A DNA stretch of 64,000 nt, from the NCBI GenBank assembly GCA_037355855.1, contig CM074762.1, forward strand, positions 3,844,001-3,908,000, read 5' to 3'. The notes below the pieces were generated by a model. That model saw nothing but the letters and a program-made list of their open reading frames with translations. It was not told the DNA's origin and searched no databases. The DNA is from Pseudo-nitzschia pungens (Eukaryota > Bacillariophyta > Bacillariophyceae > Bacillariales > Bacillariaceae). Below, piece after piece: positions 11,406 through 21,617 of this stretch (within the stretch, counting starts at the first letter, position 1; the number at the start of each line of letters is the position of its first letter). A program made the translations under genes and the position numbers.

Positions 11406-13281
11406 ATGTGGCAAATGCGACGCAATTGCAATTGCAATCGCCTGCTTTTCAAACCAGCGAGTAACAGTACCGTTCTGTTGTTTGTTGCCATGCTTTTGTC
11501 GCTTCGAAATGGATACCAATCCGGAAGGAACGCCGCCGTCGCTGCATTCTCGTCAATGATTCCAGCGACGGCTCGGCGACACCAGCAGCAACACCAACAA
11601 CGACAACAACAACAACAACAACAACAACGACAACAATACGCGACCATGAATGCGCTTCGACGCACGAGCCGCACGTCCTCGGTACCGTCCCGATTGTTTG
11701 CGTCCAAACCATCAGAGTCGAAATCGTCCGAGTCGAAATCGTCCAAGTCGAAACCGCCGCCGCCGCCACCCCCAACGCTTCTCGGGCCGGAGGATTTTCC
11801 GGATTGGGCGTACGAGCCCCGCGATTTTTTTCGCTTCGAGATCCTGCACGAGTCCACCAAGAGCCAGGCCAGGGTGGGACGCATCCACACGCCGCACGGA
11901 ATCGTCGACACCCCCGGGTACGTTGCGGTTGCCACCAACGCCGCTCTCAAGGGCGTCGACTTTCGAGACGCCGACGAGGTAAGGATAGAGAACGAAGATC
12001 GGGCACGCACATTGCCCCCACAGTGTGCACACGACACGACATTGCAGTGTTGAAAACGAATCGTAAAAGCGAAGCAAAAAACGCAACGAATCAATCGAGT
12101 TGCTTCATCATGGTCTTGCATCATTAGTCGGGTGACTCTTTCGAGCTCACATTGCGCTCCCATCGATCCTTTGTTGCATTTTGTGCTGCCTTGTTTCTTT
12201 CACGCTACACGCACGCGCTGTCCGATGACGATCCAAGTCGGGCCAACAACTCATCTTTTCAAACACGTACCACTTGATGCTTCACCCCGGAGCCGATTTG
12301 ATCGCCCAAGCCGGTGGCATCCACGAATTTACCAACCGTCGGGACCGACCGTTCATCACGGATTCCGGGGGGTTCCAAGTTTTCAGCCTGGCGTACGGAA
12401 GCGTGCAGGAGGAGCTCTCGAGCAAGGGCGAACTGAAACGAGCCGGCGGCGGCAACAAAAAGAATTACGGCGGCAACGGAATGGGAAAGGACGCGGTCCG
12501 GGTTTCCGAGGACGGGGTGGTCTTCCGGAGCTATCGCGACGGTTCCAAGTTCCTGCTGACCCCCGAATCGACGGTCGAGGCCCAGAAAAAGATTGGGGCG
12601 GACATCATCATTCCGCTCGACGAACTCCCGCCCTATCACATCGATCGAACGGCTCTGGTGGAATCGGTGGATCGATCCCATCGGTGGGAGGCGCGTTCCC
12701 TCCGCGAGCACCTGAGGGACGTGAAGCAGCAGGCCATGTACTGCGTGGTCCACGGCGGCATCGATCGCGAGCTGCGCACCAGGTCGGTCGAGTTCCTGAC
12801 GTCGTTGCCCTTCGACGGATACGCGATCGGCGGAAGCCTGGGAAACGTCAAGCAGGAGCTCAAGGATTTGCTCGATTGGATGATGCCCATGTTCGACGAC
12901 GATTCGAACGGGGAACGAAAGGGAAAGCCGCGCCATTTGCTGGGAATCGCGGACGAAGACAACATACGCCACGCCGTCACCAGGGGAATCGATACGCTGG
13001 ATTCCTGCTATCCCACTCGGATCGCTCGGCACGGCACGGTCCTCACGAAGGGTGGCGGCACGCTCAAGCTGAGATCGGGGAAGCACTCCAGAGAATTCGG
13101 AATCAAGATCGACGACTCGTGCACGTGTCCGACGTGTCGGCGGTACGACCGCGCCTATCTCTGGCACTTGTTCAAAGCGAACGAGCCGCTCGCCGTGACC
13201 TTGGCAGCGCAGCACAACATTCACTACATGAATGAAATGATGAAATCGATACGGGAGGACATTCTGGAAAACAAAATCTGA
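11406..13281 (+). CDS. tgt: Queuine tRNA-ribosyltransferase (tRNA-guanine transglycosylase), plastid-type presequence
   Basis: Exchanges guanine 34 for queuine or a precursor in tRNAs with GUN anticodons. Exon 1 is 11406-11978 and exon 2 is 12238-13281; the 259-nt intron (GTAAGG...CCAAG, phase 0) joins DFRDADE to SGQQLIFSNTYHLMLHPG, as in the family. Hallmarks are DSGGFQVFSL (catalytic base Asp), the nucleophile segment LDSCYPTR, and the zinc site CTCPTC with a later His (AAQHN). The N-terminus has about 120 extra residues: a hydrophobic signal peptide-like stretch (STVLLFVAMLLSL), then AVAAFSS, which matches the Ala-Phe cleavage motif of diatom plastid preproteins, and a His/Gln-rich linker. 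A 35-residue Gly/Lys-rich insertion follows DSGGFQVFSLAYG. Plastid location is inferred from the presequence only. Confidence 0.88.
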
Positions 13282-14060
13282 GAAGGGAATGAATGAATCT
13301 GTTTCGCAGCTTCGGTCGTCTTGGTTGCACCGAATTTTTTAGTCAGACAAAATAAATGCAGAAGCACGAGTAGTATGAAACTCATCAGTGCTGATGCAGT
13401 CCCCAAACATGCCATTTCTACCAATTCCTCAATTGAGTTCTCTTTGCGTGTAATTTCAAGCAAGAAGGGGAAGAAACACCTTTATCTCAAAAATTTACGT
13501 AGTAGCTTCTTTTGAAAAATGCAACCAGTTTCAGTTCTCTAGTAGTTTGAGAGAAGAGTAAGATTACGTATTACTACGTATGAAGCAAATCATAATAATA
13601 ATAATATTATTATTGTTGTTTTCAACTTTTCAGGAATTGCGCGCTGGCCGGAATACCAACACTCGCAGTAAAAGTTCGACGCGGATCCATATTATTGTAC
13701 AAGTAGTAGTACTCGTACTTCGTATTACGTAACCTTACTGGTACGTAAGACCTTACTGGTTTGAGATTGTTGAATAAATCCCAAATACGGACTTTTTTGT
13801 GCCGCCATTGCTGTTTAGTAGCACGTCTACCGGTTGTGCTAGCGCTTCGCATGCCGAGATCTGAAATTTGAATTGCGTCGCTCTCTGAACTCGGTATTGG
13901 GTCGCGCTTTTTGACCACAACATTTTTTTTTAAGGATTGAAGGCTTTCCATCCCAAATACTCAACACCAGTAGAGTCCTAGACGTATCAATGCACCAGCA
14001 TGGACAATTGATCTTCCTAGATCAAATACGACTTCGAAAGTTGACGCTTCGGAATTCTTG
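13282..14060. other. Intergenic region with motif near 13729
   Basis: About 780 bases between the transglycosylase stop and the glycosyltransferase start. It contains GTAACCTTAC at 13729-13738 with a second CCTTACTGGT just after it, and an AATAATATTATT inverted repeat near 13595-13615. No gene was recognised. Confidence 0.45.
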
Positions 14061-15488
14061 ATGACTGCACTGACAAATGATGTGTCTGTCCGCCCGATCG
14101 CAAATGCCACCATTAGAACAATTCGGAAAGCGGGCGTTCAGTTATTTGGATTGTCGGTCTTGTCCATTATGATATGGGGAAAGATCTATCATTTTTGGAC
14201 TATCATAGAACACTCTTTGCCGGAAACCACTGCTTTTGAATACGGCACAATCGACCAGCACATCACACTGTCGTCACCACGCTTTCACTCGCCACCTAGA
14301 CCTCCGTTACCACAGAACGAAAGTTTTGGAGCCTGCTTAATGGTCAAGGGGGATAACGATCTCTTGACAGAATGGGTTGCATACCACTACACCGTTCTGC
14401 CGTTGAGGTATGTGCTGGTCATATCAGATGTCGACAACCCGGAAACGCCAACCACGGTACTGGAGAAATGGAGTATCGCAAATACAGACCTCCAATGGTG
14501 GGTGGTGAACGCTTCTTTTGTTCAAGATGTTCACGGAAAATTTGATGAAGATTCAGCAAGGGAAAGCTACCAAAGAAAGAGGAGAAATCGGGGTCGATCA
14601 CAAACCAATGGCACCGATGACCCCGAACTAATACAATACATCGCTCATTCCCGTTTGGTACGAAAACAAAATGCAATGATTACGCAGTGCGCAGCATTTA
14701 TGAAAATGAAAGGGGTCCGCTGGGTAACTTTGTACGATACAGATGAGTTCTTGGCAATAAATCGGATGGGAATGCACGAAGCAAACGAATCAAAGAATGC
14801 AACAACGATGGCAAGGACTGAGTCGAGTGGGATAGGAGAGGACGAACCTCTGAACGAAACCTACGGGATGAGACCTAACCTTCCTGAAAAACAATCGAAT
14901 GCCACAGTGGTTGACATAATCAAATCTTTTCAGAGCATGGGTCGTGCCCTGAAACCGTGCCACACGATGCCTAGAGTATCATTTGGAGCAGAAGAAAACT
15001 TCACTTGCCCCGGTTCCGAGAATGTGGAAGAATTTGCGAGAGCAAATTTCGACTTTGGTATCCTCAGCACCCTACGCTTTCAGCAGCACGCAGTGAAAGG
15101 CGATTTTTCGAAAAACAGATTCGGCAAAGTGTTCCTTGATCTTTCCAATATCTCGGACAATACCTTATCAAGGCCACCGAGTAACATTCACAGACCGTTC
15201 CGTGACGAATGTGTACGGCCTATCGCGGAGTTCAAGAAAGCCCCTTTTTATCTCATGCACTACTCTGGTGGTTGGGAACGATTTCAAGCCAAAAACGACA
15301 CACGCAGAGGTTTCGACCAGTGGAAAAAACTGGCAGATGTGAATGATTCAACTTCTTGTTGTCAAGAAGAAAACTATCAATGGTTGCCACGTTTTGTAGA
15401 CCAAGTTGGTCTCGAGCGGGCCAAGTATTTGCTGGGGCACACGAAAAGGAGGTATCACCATAATTTTTCATCAGAAATAAGCGTCTGA
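14061..15488 (+). CDS. Type II membrane glycosyltransferase-like protein
   Basis: A single exon of 475 residues. After a short cytosolic N-terminus there is one membrane segment (residues about 26-46, VQLFGLSVLSIMIWGKIYHF), then a lumenal domain with several N-glycosylation sequons. FGACLMVKGDNDLLTEWVAY and YVLVISDVDNPETP resemble the start of a GT-A fold, and WVTLYDTDEFLAINR contains an Asp-x-Asp motif of the sort that binds the nucleotide sugar through a metal ion. The arrangement resembles the glycosyltransferase family 92/DUF23-like proteins that are numerous in diatoms. It would act in the Golgi on protein or polysaccharide chains; the donor and acceptor cannot be told. The start is the first ATG in frame. 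Confidence 0.65.
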   Translation: MTALTNDVSVRPIANATIRTIRKAGVQLFGLSVLSIMIWGKIYHFWTIIEHSLPETTAFEYGTIDQHITLSSPRFHSPPRPPLPQNESFGACLMVKGDNDLLTEWVAYHYTVLPLRYVLVISDVDNPETPTTVLEKWSIANTDLQWWVVNASFVQDVHGKFDEDSARESYQRKRRNRGRSQTNGTDDPELIQYIAHSRLVRKQNAMITQCAAFMKMKGVRWVTLYDTDEFLAINRMGMHEANESKNATTMARTESSGIGEDEPLNETYGMRPNLPEKQSNATVVDIIKSFQSMGRALKPCHTMPRVSFGAEENFTCPGSENVEEFARANFDFGILSTLRFQQHAVKGDFSKNRFGKVFLDLSNISDNTLSRPPSNIHRPFRDECVRPIAEFKKAPFYLMHYSGGWERFQAKNDTRRGFDQWKKLADVNDSTSCCQEENYQWLPRFVDQVGLERAKYLLGHTKRRYHHNFSSEISV

Positions 15489-16083
15489 ACAGGTCAATTC
15501 AAGCGGTTTGATTCCACAAGTACTATATGCCCGGACAACATTACCGAGTATTTTATTTCAGAGAATTCGGATCCCGATGAGATTTATACCACCAATTTTG
15601 AGCAGCTTCTGCACCAATAGAATTGATATCAATAAGGAGTTTGAAAGTGGAAAACATCAAAAAATAATAAGAAGAAGCAATAGCATGTCATTTGTCTGCT
15701 GTAGTATTTCTTTAGCATTACTGTAACACGTTGATCGATACGTAATAACATGCACCAGGTGTTGTTGCTGCTGTTATTTTAGGCATAGAGCATTGGTACG
15801 GTAGTAAGGTTTTACCACGAAAACTTTTTCCGTCTGTCCATCGACACCCTTCGTGGCTAACGCACACATGATCGAGATTGAGATGATTCTTCTTCGGACG
15901 CAAGTTCTAGATAATTAGCCGTGATTGACTTGAAACAACTACAGGAATGAACAGAAGGGTTGTTGTCATTCCTGTACGGGCTGCATTACTCCTATGCTCT
16001 GTAGTATTATCATCACCCAACAGCAACTCATCCACCCTCAGGCTGATCCCATTGCAGATACTTGCAAAAATTGAAAGTTTAAA
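15489..16083. other. Intergenic region
   Basis: About 600 bases between the glycosyltransferase stop and the PRP4 start. A variant GTAAGGTTTTAC motif lies at 15803-15814. No gene was recognised. Confidence 0.45.
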
Positions 16084-17731
16084 ATGGCGGCAGTTCCAAC
16101 GACATCGCTTGGTAACTCCAATGTAGCGGGTCGAGTGGAAGTCATGGAATTGACGTCCGCTTCCCAGCGAGAACGGGAGAAACACCAGCTGGCGATGTTG
16201 GACATGGAAGCTAAGAATCGAGCTTTCTCTATCGACGTCCCAACCCTTCCAAACGATGTTCGCCAAGCGCTGCGGAATATGGGCTTGCCGGTCAGATTGT
16301 TTGGGGAGAATCTAGCCAACGTGAGGGATCGATTGCGCATGGCAATGGCCCGGAAAGAATTAATGGAAGAACGCGGCATCAAAGAGGAGGGATTGAGACC
16401 AGGCTACGGCCAACAGGGAAAAGCAATCCGTCGAAGGTCACGATGAGGAGGAACAGATAACAAAATACAGCAGGGCATCACCGGATTTGATTCAAGCACG
16501 TGAAAAAATTTCAAAATATTCTTTGGAACGAGCAAGGGATCGATTGGATAAGGAGCGAAACTATAGGAGTCAATGGGAACGTAAACGAGCTCGCTTGACG
16601 GTAGTCAACCACCCTAACGATGATAAAAACAAGGAGGATAGCGAGAACGAATACATCGAGGTGACTCGAATTGACGAGGAATGCATGAAAATGTTTAAGA
16701 CCATCAAGAAAATGGGCGCGGAAGGGTCCCAGTACGGTGATCCGAGGCCCCTGTCGTGCATGGCAACGTTGAATAGTGGTGCCGAAGTCAATCCACTGGT
16801 AGCAACAGGAAGCTGGAGCGGAACGATAAAACTTTGGGACACCTCGCTCAATTGTGTGGCGGAAAAGACGCTAGCACATGAAGACCGCATCATGGGGATT
16901 GCGCTGCGCCCTAATCGGGTGCAACACAACGTGGCTGCTCCGATGATGATGGCAACCTCTTCCATCGATTTGACCGCAAAACTTTGGAGGATTCGCTACG
17001 CCGATGACAATAACAACCAAGAAGATCAAAATGAAGGCGGCGATGCGATGATGGACGAGTCGGGGGGTGATACGGGATCCACTCATCAGATACAGGAAGT
17101 AGCTCACCTGAAGGGTCACGCTAGTCGTCTTTGCAAAGTTGCGTTTCATCCTTTGGGAGATCACGTTGTAACAACGAGCTTTGATCACACTTGGAGAATG
17201 TGGGACGTCGAAACCGGTGGTGAGATATTGTTGCAAGACGGACATTCCAAGGAAGTTTACGGCGTGGGCTTCCACCCGGATGGATCGTTGTGTTCCACAA
17301 CCGACTACGGCGGGGTGGTTCATTTGTGGGATCTCCGAACGGGCAAGTCCGCGCATCACTTCTTGGGTCACGCAAAACGCGTGTTGTGCTCGGAGTTTAG
17401 TCCCAACGGATTTCAATTGGCAACGGCCGGCGACGACGGGACACTGAAAATCTGGGATTTGCGAAAGCGCAAACAATTTGCGTCGGTGCCGGCTCACTCC
17501 AAGCTGGTGACCCAGCTTCGATTCCAGGAACGAAGCAGCGGGGGAGTGAACGGTGGCGAGTTCCTGGTCTCCAGTTCTTTCGACGGCACCGCCAAGGTGT
17601 GGTCGGCCAGGGATTGGAAACTGCTGACCACCCTAAGGGGACACGAAGGAAAGGTGATGGGAACCGGTCTTTTGAGTGATTGCGGTGTGGTAACTTGTGG
17701 TTTCGACAAAACACTGAAATTATGGAAATAA
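16084..17731 (+). CDS. PRP4: U4/U6 small nuclear ribonucleoprotein PRP4 (frame broken once)
   Basis: A core protein of the U4/U6 di-snRNP, needed for pre-mRNA splicing in the nucleus. The first 120 residues hold the PRP4-type SFM motif (DVRQALRNMGLPVRLFGE, then RDRLRMAMA). A helical linker follows (RASPDLIQAREKISKYSLER), and then a seven-bladed WD40 propeller with repeats ending in LWD, LWR, MWD, LWD, IWD, VWS and LWK. The frame of the N-terminal part reaches a stop at 16444-16446, while the next frame is continuous and conserved across this stop (EKQSVEGHDEEEQITKYS). Dropping one base from AAAA at 16419-16422 would join them. No GT-AG intron fits, so this is most likely a one-base assembly insertion. 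The rest needs no intron. Confidence 0.88.
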
Positions 17732-18290
17732 CGAATACTATCCATGCGATTGGCTCAACATAATGCTTTTCCAGTGAATGACAATATGTTTAGATGATGA
17801 TACTGTATTACTAGCATTATTAAAATCATTACAACGAACGAAGTAGAATTATTTTTTTAAATTAAAAAAAAAAAGTGAAGAGAGAAACAAATTGTGATCG
17901 CGATACTGACACAGTTTTTACTTCATGACGAATATGGTACACATACGTAACCTTACAACGTACGGTAATGTTTAGATACGGGTAGGGAAAAGGAAAAAAT
18001 GATACTTTTGGTTTCTACGACTCCACCGATTGATGTTTATTCGTTCATTTTTTGACTGAAAAAACTTCAAAAAGTGGGAATCACGCATCACGGATCCACT
18101 CGTCTCGTCTCGTGTTCTCAATCAAGAAGGTTGGTCGATGTTGGATGTGTCACGGTCGCTTTGCGTTGTCCTTTGTCCTTGCTTCTCATCATCCTCGGAG
18201 TCCGTTGTGAACAATCTACAGTATCGTTGCATTCGTTCTCCACGGCGAACCTTTCTCGTTCGCCACCCAGGCAAACCGGTTCCAAAAAAA
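17732..18290. other. Intergenic region with motif at 17947
   Basis: About 560 bases, AT-rich with A-runs near 17860-17875. GTAACCTTAC lies at 17947-17956, followed by ACGTACGGTAA, 335 bases before the MSH5 ATG. An in-frame ATG at 18138 could extend MSH5 into this stretch. Confidence 0.45.
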
Positions 18291-21200
18291 ATGAGAAGCG
18301 CTTCGATCGGAAGCAGCGTTTCCGGCGCCAGGTGGGCCACGGCTTCCGGGAGCAGCGTCGGAAGCAGAAGAAGAAGTAGCGACGGCAGAAGCCGTCGCAC
18401 TAATTACCCGACTTTCGGTGACCACGACGACGATGGCGACGATCGAAGCAGTCGATCTGTCGATTCCTTTGCTACGTGGACAACAGCGCGCAGCAACCAT
18501 ACTTCCACCAGAAGTCGAGGCCCGGCCCGAGCGGAAGACGACCAAGACACGTCGGAGAGAAGCAGATTTTCTCCCCCAACCCGCAACGATGCAAGCAGAA
18601 ACATGGATGTCGTCGGCGCCGCTCCTCTAGAACCGAGCCTCTGCGTCATGTCGGTCGTCGAAGAAGGATCGAACATTTCCTTTTGCTGTTACAACGAGGA
18701 ACGGAACGAGATCCTGACGGAAAGCTGTACCGCCGTTACCGGATACGAGACGGAATCTCTGGTGGAGCGATTCTTGCAAGTAGCGCGACCCAACATGGTC
18801 CTCGTGGGGTACGTAGACTTTCGGTGTACTTTAGAAGCGAACCAAAAGCATCAGCAACAGAGTGTGTGGAGTCTCACGTTGCCGCGCACATCATTCTTGA
18901 CTTCCTTTCCCTTTCCTTCCATGGCAATCACCCTAATCAGAAACCGTATCATCAATAATCTCCCGCTTCTCGAAATGGTAACGAGACAACCTCCGCTGCT
19001 TTCAGCGGACGAAGAAGAGGACGAGCCAGAACCACAGCGGGAACAGGGATCGTCCATTCCGTATCGCCTCTTGAAATCGGGGGCCTTCGACGTTCGGGTG
19101 TGCAGAACCATCATCCTGAATAAGTTACAGGTGCTTTCAATGCTTCGGCAAGAAGCCCTGGACGAAGCAACCGGGAGCCGACGGAACGGACACCATCTCC
19201 GTCAAAACGAACGGACTTTCCCGCAATCCTCGTCATTGCTCTATCGTCCCTCCAGCTTTCACTACTTGGCAGCGGTCATCGACTTTGATTCCAAGGTTCT
19301 GGTCCAAGCCCTTGGCGCTTTGCTTTCCTATCTGCAGAAAACTGTGTTTCAGCTTGAGGAAGGCAACACCGTAACGATCGATCGAATGGTCCGGGCCGCG
19401 ATTTCCTCGTACATGATTCTGTCTCCGGTGACGTTCTCGGCCCTCCACATCTTTTCGACAGAACACCATCCGCTCATTGCCAAGGGACACGGTCATTCCA
19501 AGGAAGGCTTCAGTCTGTACTCCTTGTTGGATCGGACAAAGAGTGAGTGTCAACACTTTTTCGATAACAGAATCACCACAAGAAGCGAGCGCACCTTATT
19601 CTTGCTTGGAGGATCGTCATTTCGTTCACACCACATCATTGCAACTGAGTTTTCTTTCTCACCCACTCGCTTGCTCCTCGTGTTTCGTTGGACACAACGG
19701 CAGGTCGCGGTGGCAAGCAATTGCTGCGCGAGTGGATGCTCAAACCACTGGTCAAACTGCGAGACATACAAACGCGGCAAGACGCCATTGAGTTCTTCCT
19801 CCAGCCGGGCGCGCAGACTTCTGTGGGGATTCTGCTCGGTCTCTTGCAAAAGGTTGGTCCGGTGGACAAAATTCTGCTCCGAATCCAGAAGTGCACCGTC
19901 AAACCACAGGATTTTCTGGTCCTGATCACGACTCTCTCGGCGGCCATCTCGATCGGCAACGTCCTCCGCAACGACGTCTTGGCGACCCTGCGAGGACAAC
20001 CCGATCGATCGACAGGGACGAACGACGGGTGTGATTCGCAAGCTTCCTTCTTCTCCGACCTGTATCTTCGCTGCAACGTGGAAGTGCTGGCGGATCTGAA
20101 GGAGCGAATCACCAACATCGTAGACAGCGAACTAACTCTCGAGAACAAGGGATCGTCGGTCGTCATCCGCAACGGATTTCACGAGCAACTCGATGACTGG
20201 AAGGAACAATACGAGTGCCTCGACGAAACGTTGGAAGATGCAGCAAAGGATCTATACCACACGTATGGCCAGCAGCTCCATGACTTGACGGTCATATTCA
20301 TACCACAGGTAGGATATCTGGTGGGTCTGAGCGAGACATTGGTTCTCCACACGTTGCAAGCTTCGTTGCCACCTGATTTCGAACGCATTTTCGTTCAAGA
20401 GGGCGAGATTTTTTTCAAGTGCGACAAAATGAGAAGAATGGACGAGGAAATCGGCGATCTGGATGGAATGATAAAGGACACCGAACGAATGATCGTGACG
20501 GAGCTGGAAGAAAACATTCTCGACACGGAAAACGAACTGCGCGAATGCTTCAAGGCCTTGTCGACACTGGATTGCTTGCTATCGTTTGCGGATTGCGCCG
20601 CCGACCTGGGGTTTACCCGACCGCAACTTGATCGACGACGAAGACGATGGGCAGTCGCAGTGGCAGTCGCATCTTTTTCGTTCCCAACACCAATCGCAAC
20701 AACAGCAACCGGAAACAAGTCATTTATATCCGAGAAGGCCGCCATCCACTCCAAGAGATAATTTGCGAGACAGAATTTGTTCGAAACGATGTCCGCATCG
20801 ACGACTCCGATCGGATTCTGTGCGTCACCGGACCAAATTACAGCGGGAAGAGCTGTTACATGCGCCAAGTTGGGCTGCTTGTGTACATGGCACATCTCGG
20901 ATCGTTCCTTCCGTGTTCGCAGGCCATCATTTCCATCACCGATCAGATCTTTGCTCGTGTATCGACCATCGAGACGTGCAGCAGACCCCAATCGAGCTAC
21001 CAATTGGAGCTCACCGAAATGGCTTCCATCCTCCGGAGGGCGACCCCCAAGTCGCTCGTGCTCATTGATGAATTTGGAAAGGGGACCAACCCCGCCTCCG
21101 GCATTGCAATTCTGGGGGCTGCCCTGAAGAAGCTATCGAGCATCCAGGTGCAAAACGGTATGCACAACACATTTTCTGGAGCTCTTTACCATGAATGTCG

Positions 21201-21571
21201 TCGCAGATGGCCAAGATGGCATTCGGGCTCGTCGGATGACGATTCATTTGCCCGAGGGTGAAGAGGATGGTGCTGCACCCTTGTTCAAGCTTGAAGATGG
21301 TGTTGCCTCCTCTTCAGCTGGTCTGGTTTGTGCCAAAAACGCTGGAGTCAGCCATACCGTTATCGATCGTGCAAAGGAGATCATTCGAGCCATGAGAGCA
21401 AGGGAGTTTATACGTCCTTTGCCAGAGGCAACAAAACGAATCCCCAAATTCACGACTGTGGAGAAGGACATGCTCGAGTACTTTTTATCTAGGAATTCCT
21501 GGGAAAACGCAAACGAAGACGACATCATGAAGCTGCTACGGCTGTTAGCAAAAGTGAATCCACATGAATAA
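18291..21571 (+). CDS. MSH5: MutS homologue MSH5 (meiotic recombination), frame broken
   Basis: MSH5 pairs with MSH4 to stabilise Holliday-junction intermediates in meiosis; it does not repair mismatches. After a disordered Ser/Arg-rich leader the protein shows the MutS core: connector-like part (SLCVMSVVEEGSNISFCCYN), lever and clamp (SLYSLLDRTKS joined to RGGKQLLREWMLKPL), and the ATPase with Walker A GPNYSGKS, the family motif IFARVSTIETC, and Walker B SLVLIDEFGKGT. Two introns fit: 18809-18940 and 19543-19703 (GTGAGT...GGCAG). The frame then breaks between the lever and IREGRHPL (20600-20735, a Gln-rich stretch) and again at AAAA 21152-21155, after which TTHFLELFTMN and the C-terminal helices continue. 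No intron explains the breaks. Either the assembly has indels or the gene is decaying. An in-frame ATG at 18138 is an alternative start. Confidence 0.82.
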
Positions 21572-21617
21572 TTCACCCGGGAAGAGAACACTATATTCTG
21601 AAGATGGGTTTCCAAAT

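Noticed and set aside
12132..13235. 367-codon plus-strand frame over the transglycosylase
   Set aside because: Arg/Gly-rich shifted frame; the transglycosylase frame has all catalytic and zinc residues.
19543..19703. Reading-through of the second MSH5 intron as coding
   Set aside because: The frame is open here, but splicing GTGAGT...GGCAG restores the conserved DRTKS-RGGKQLLREW junction exactly.
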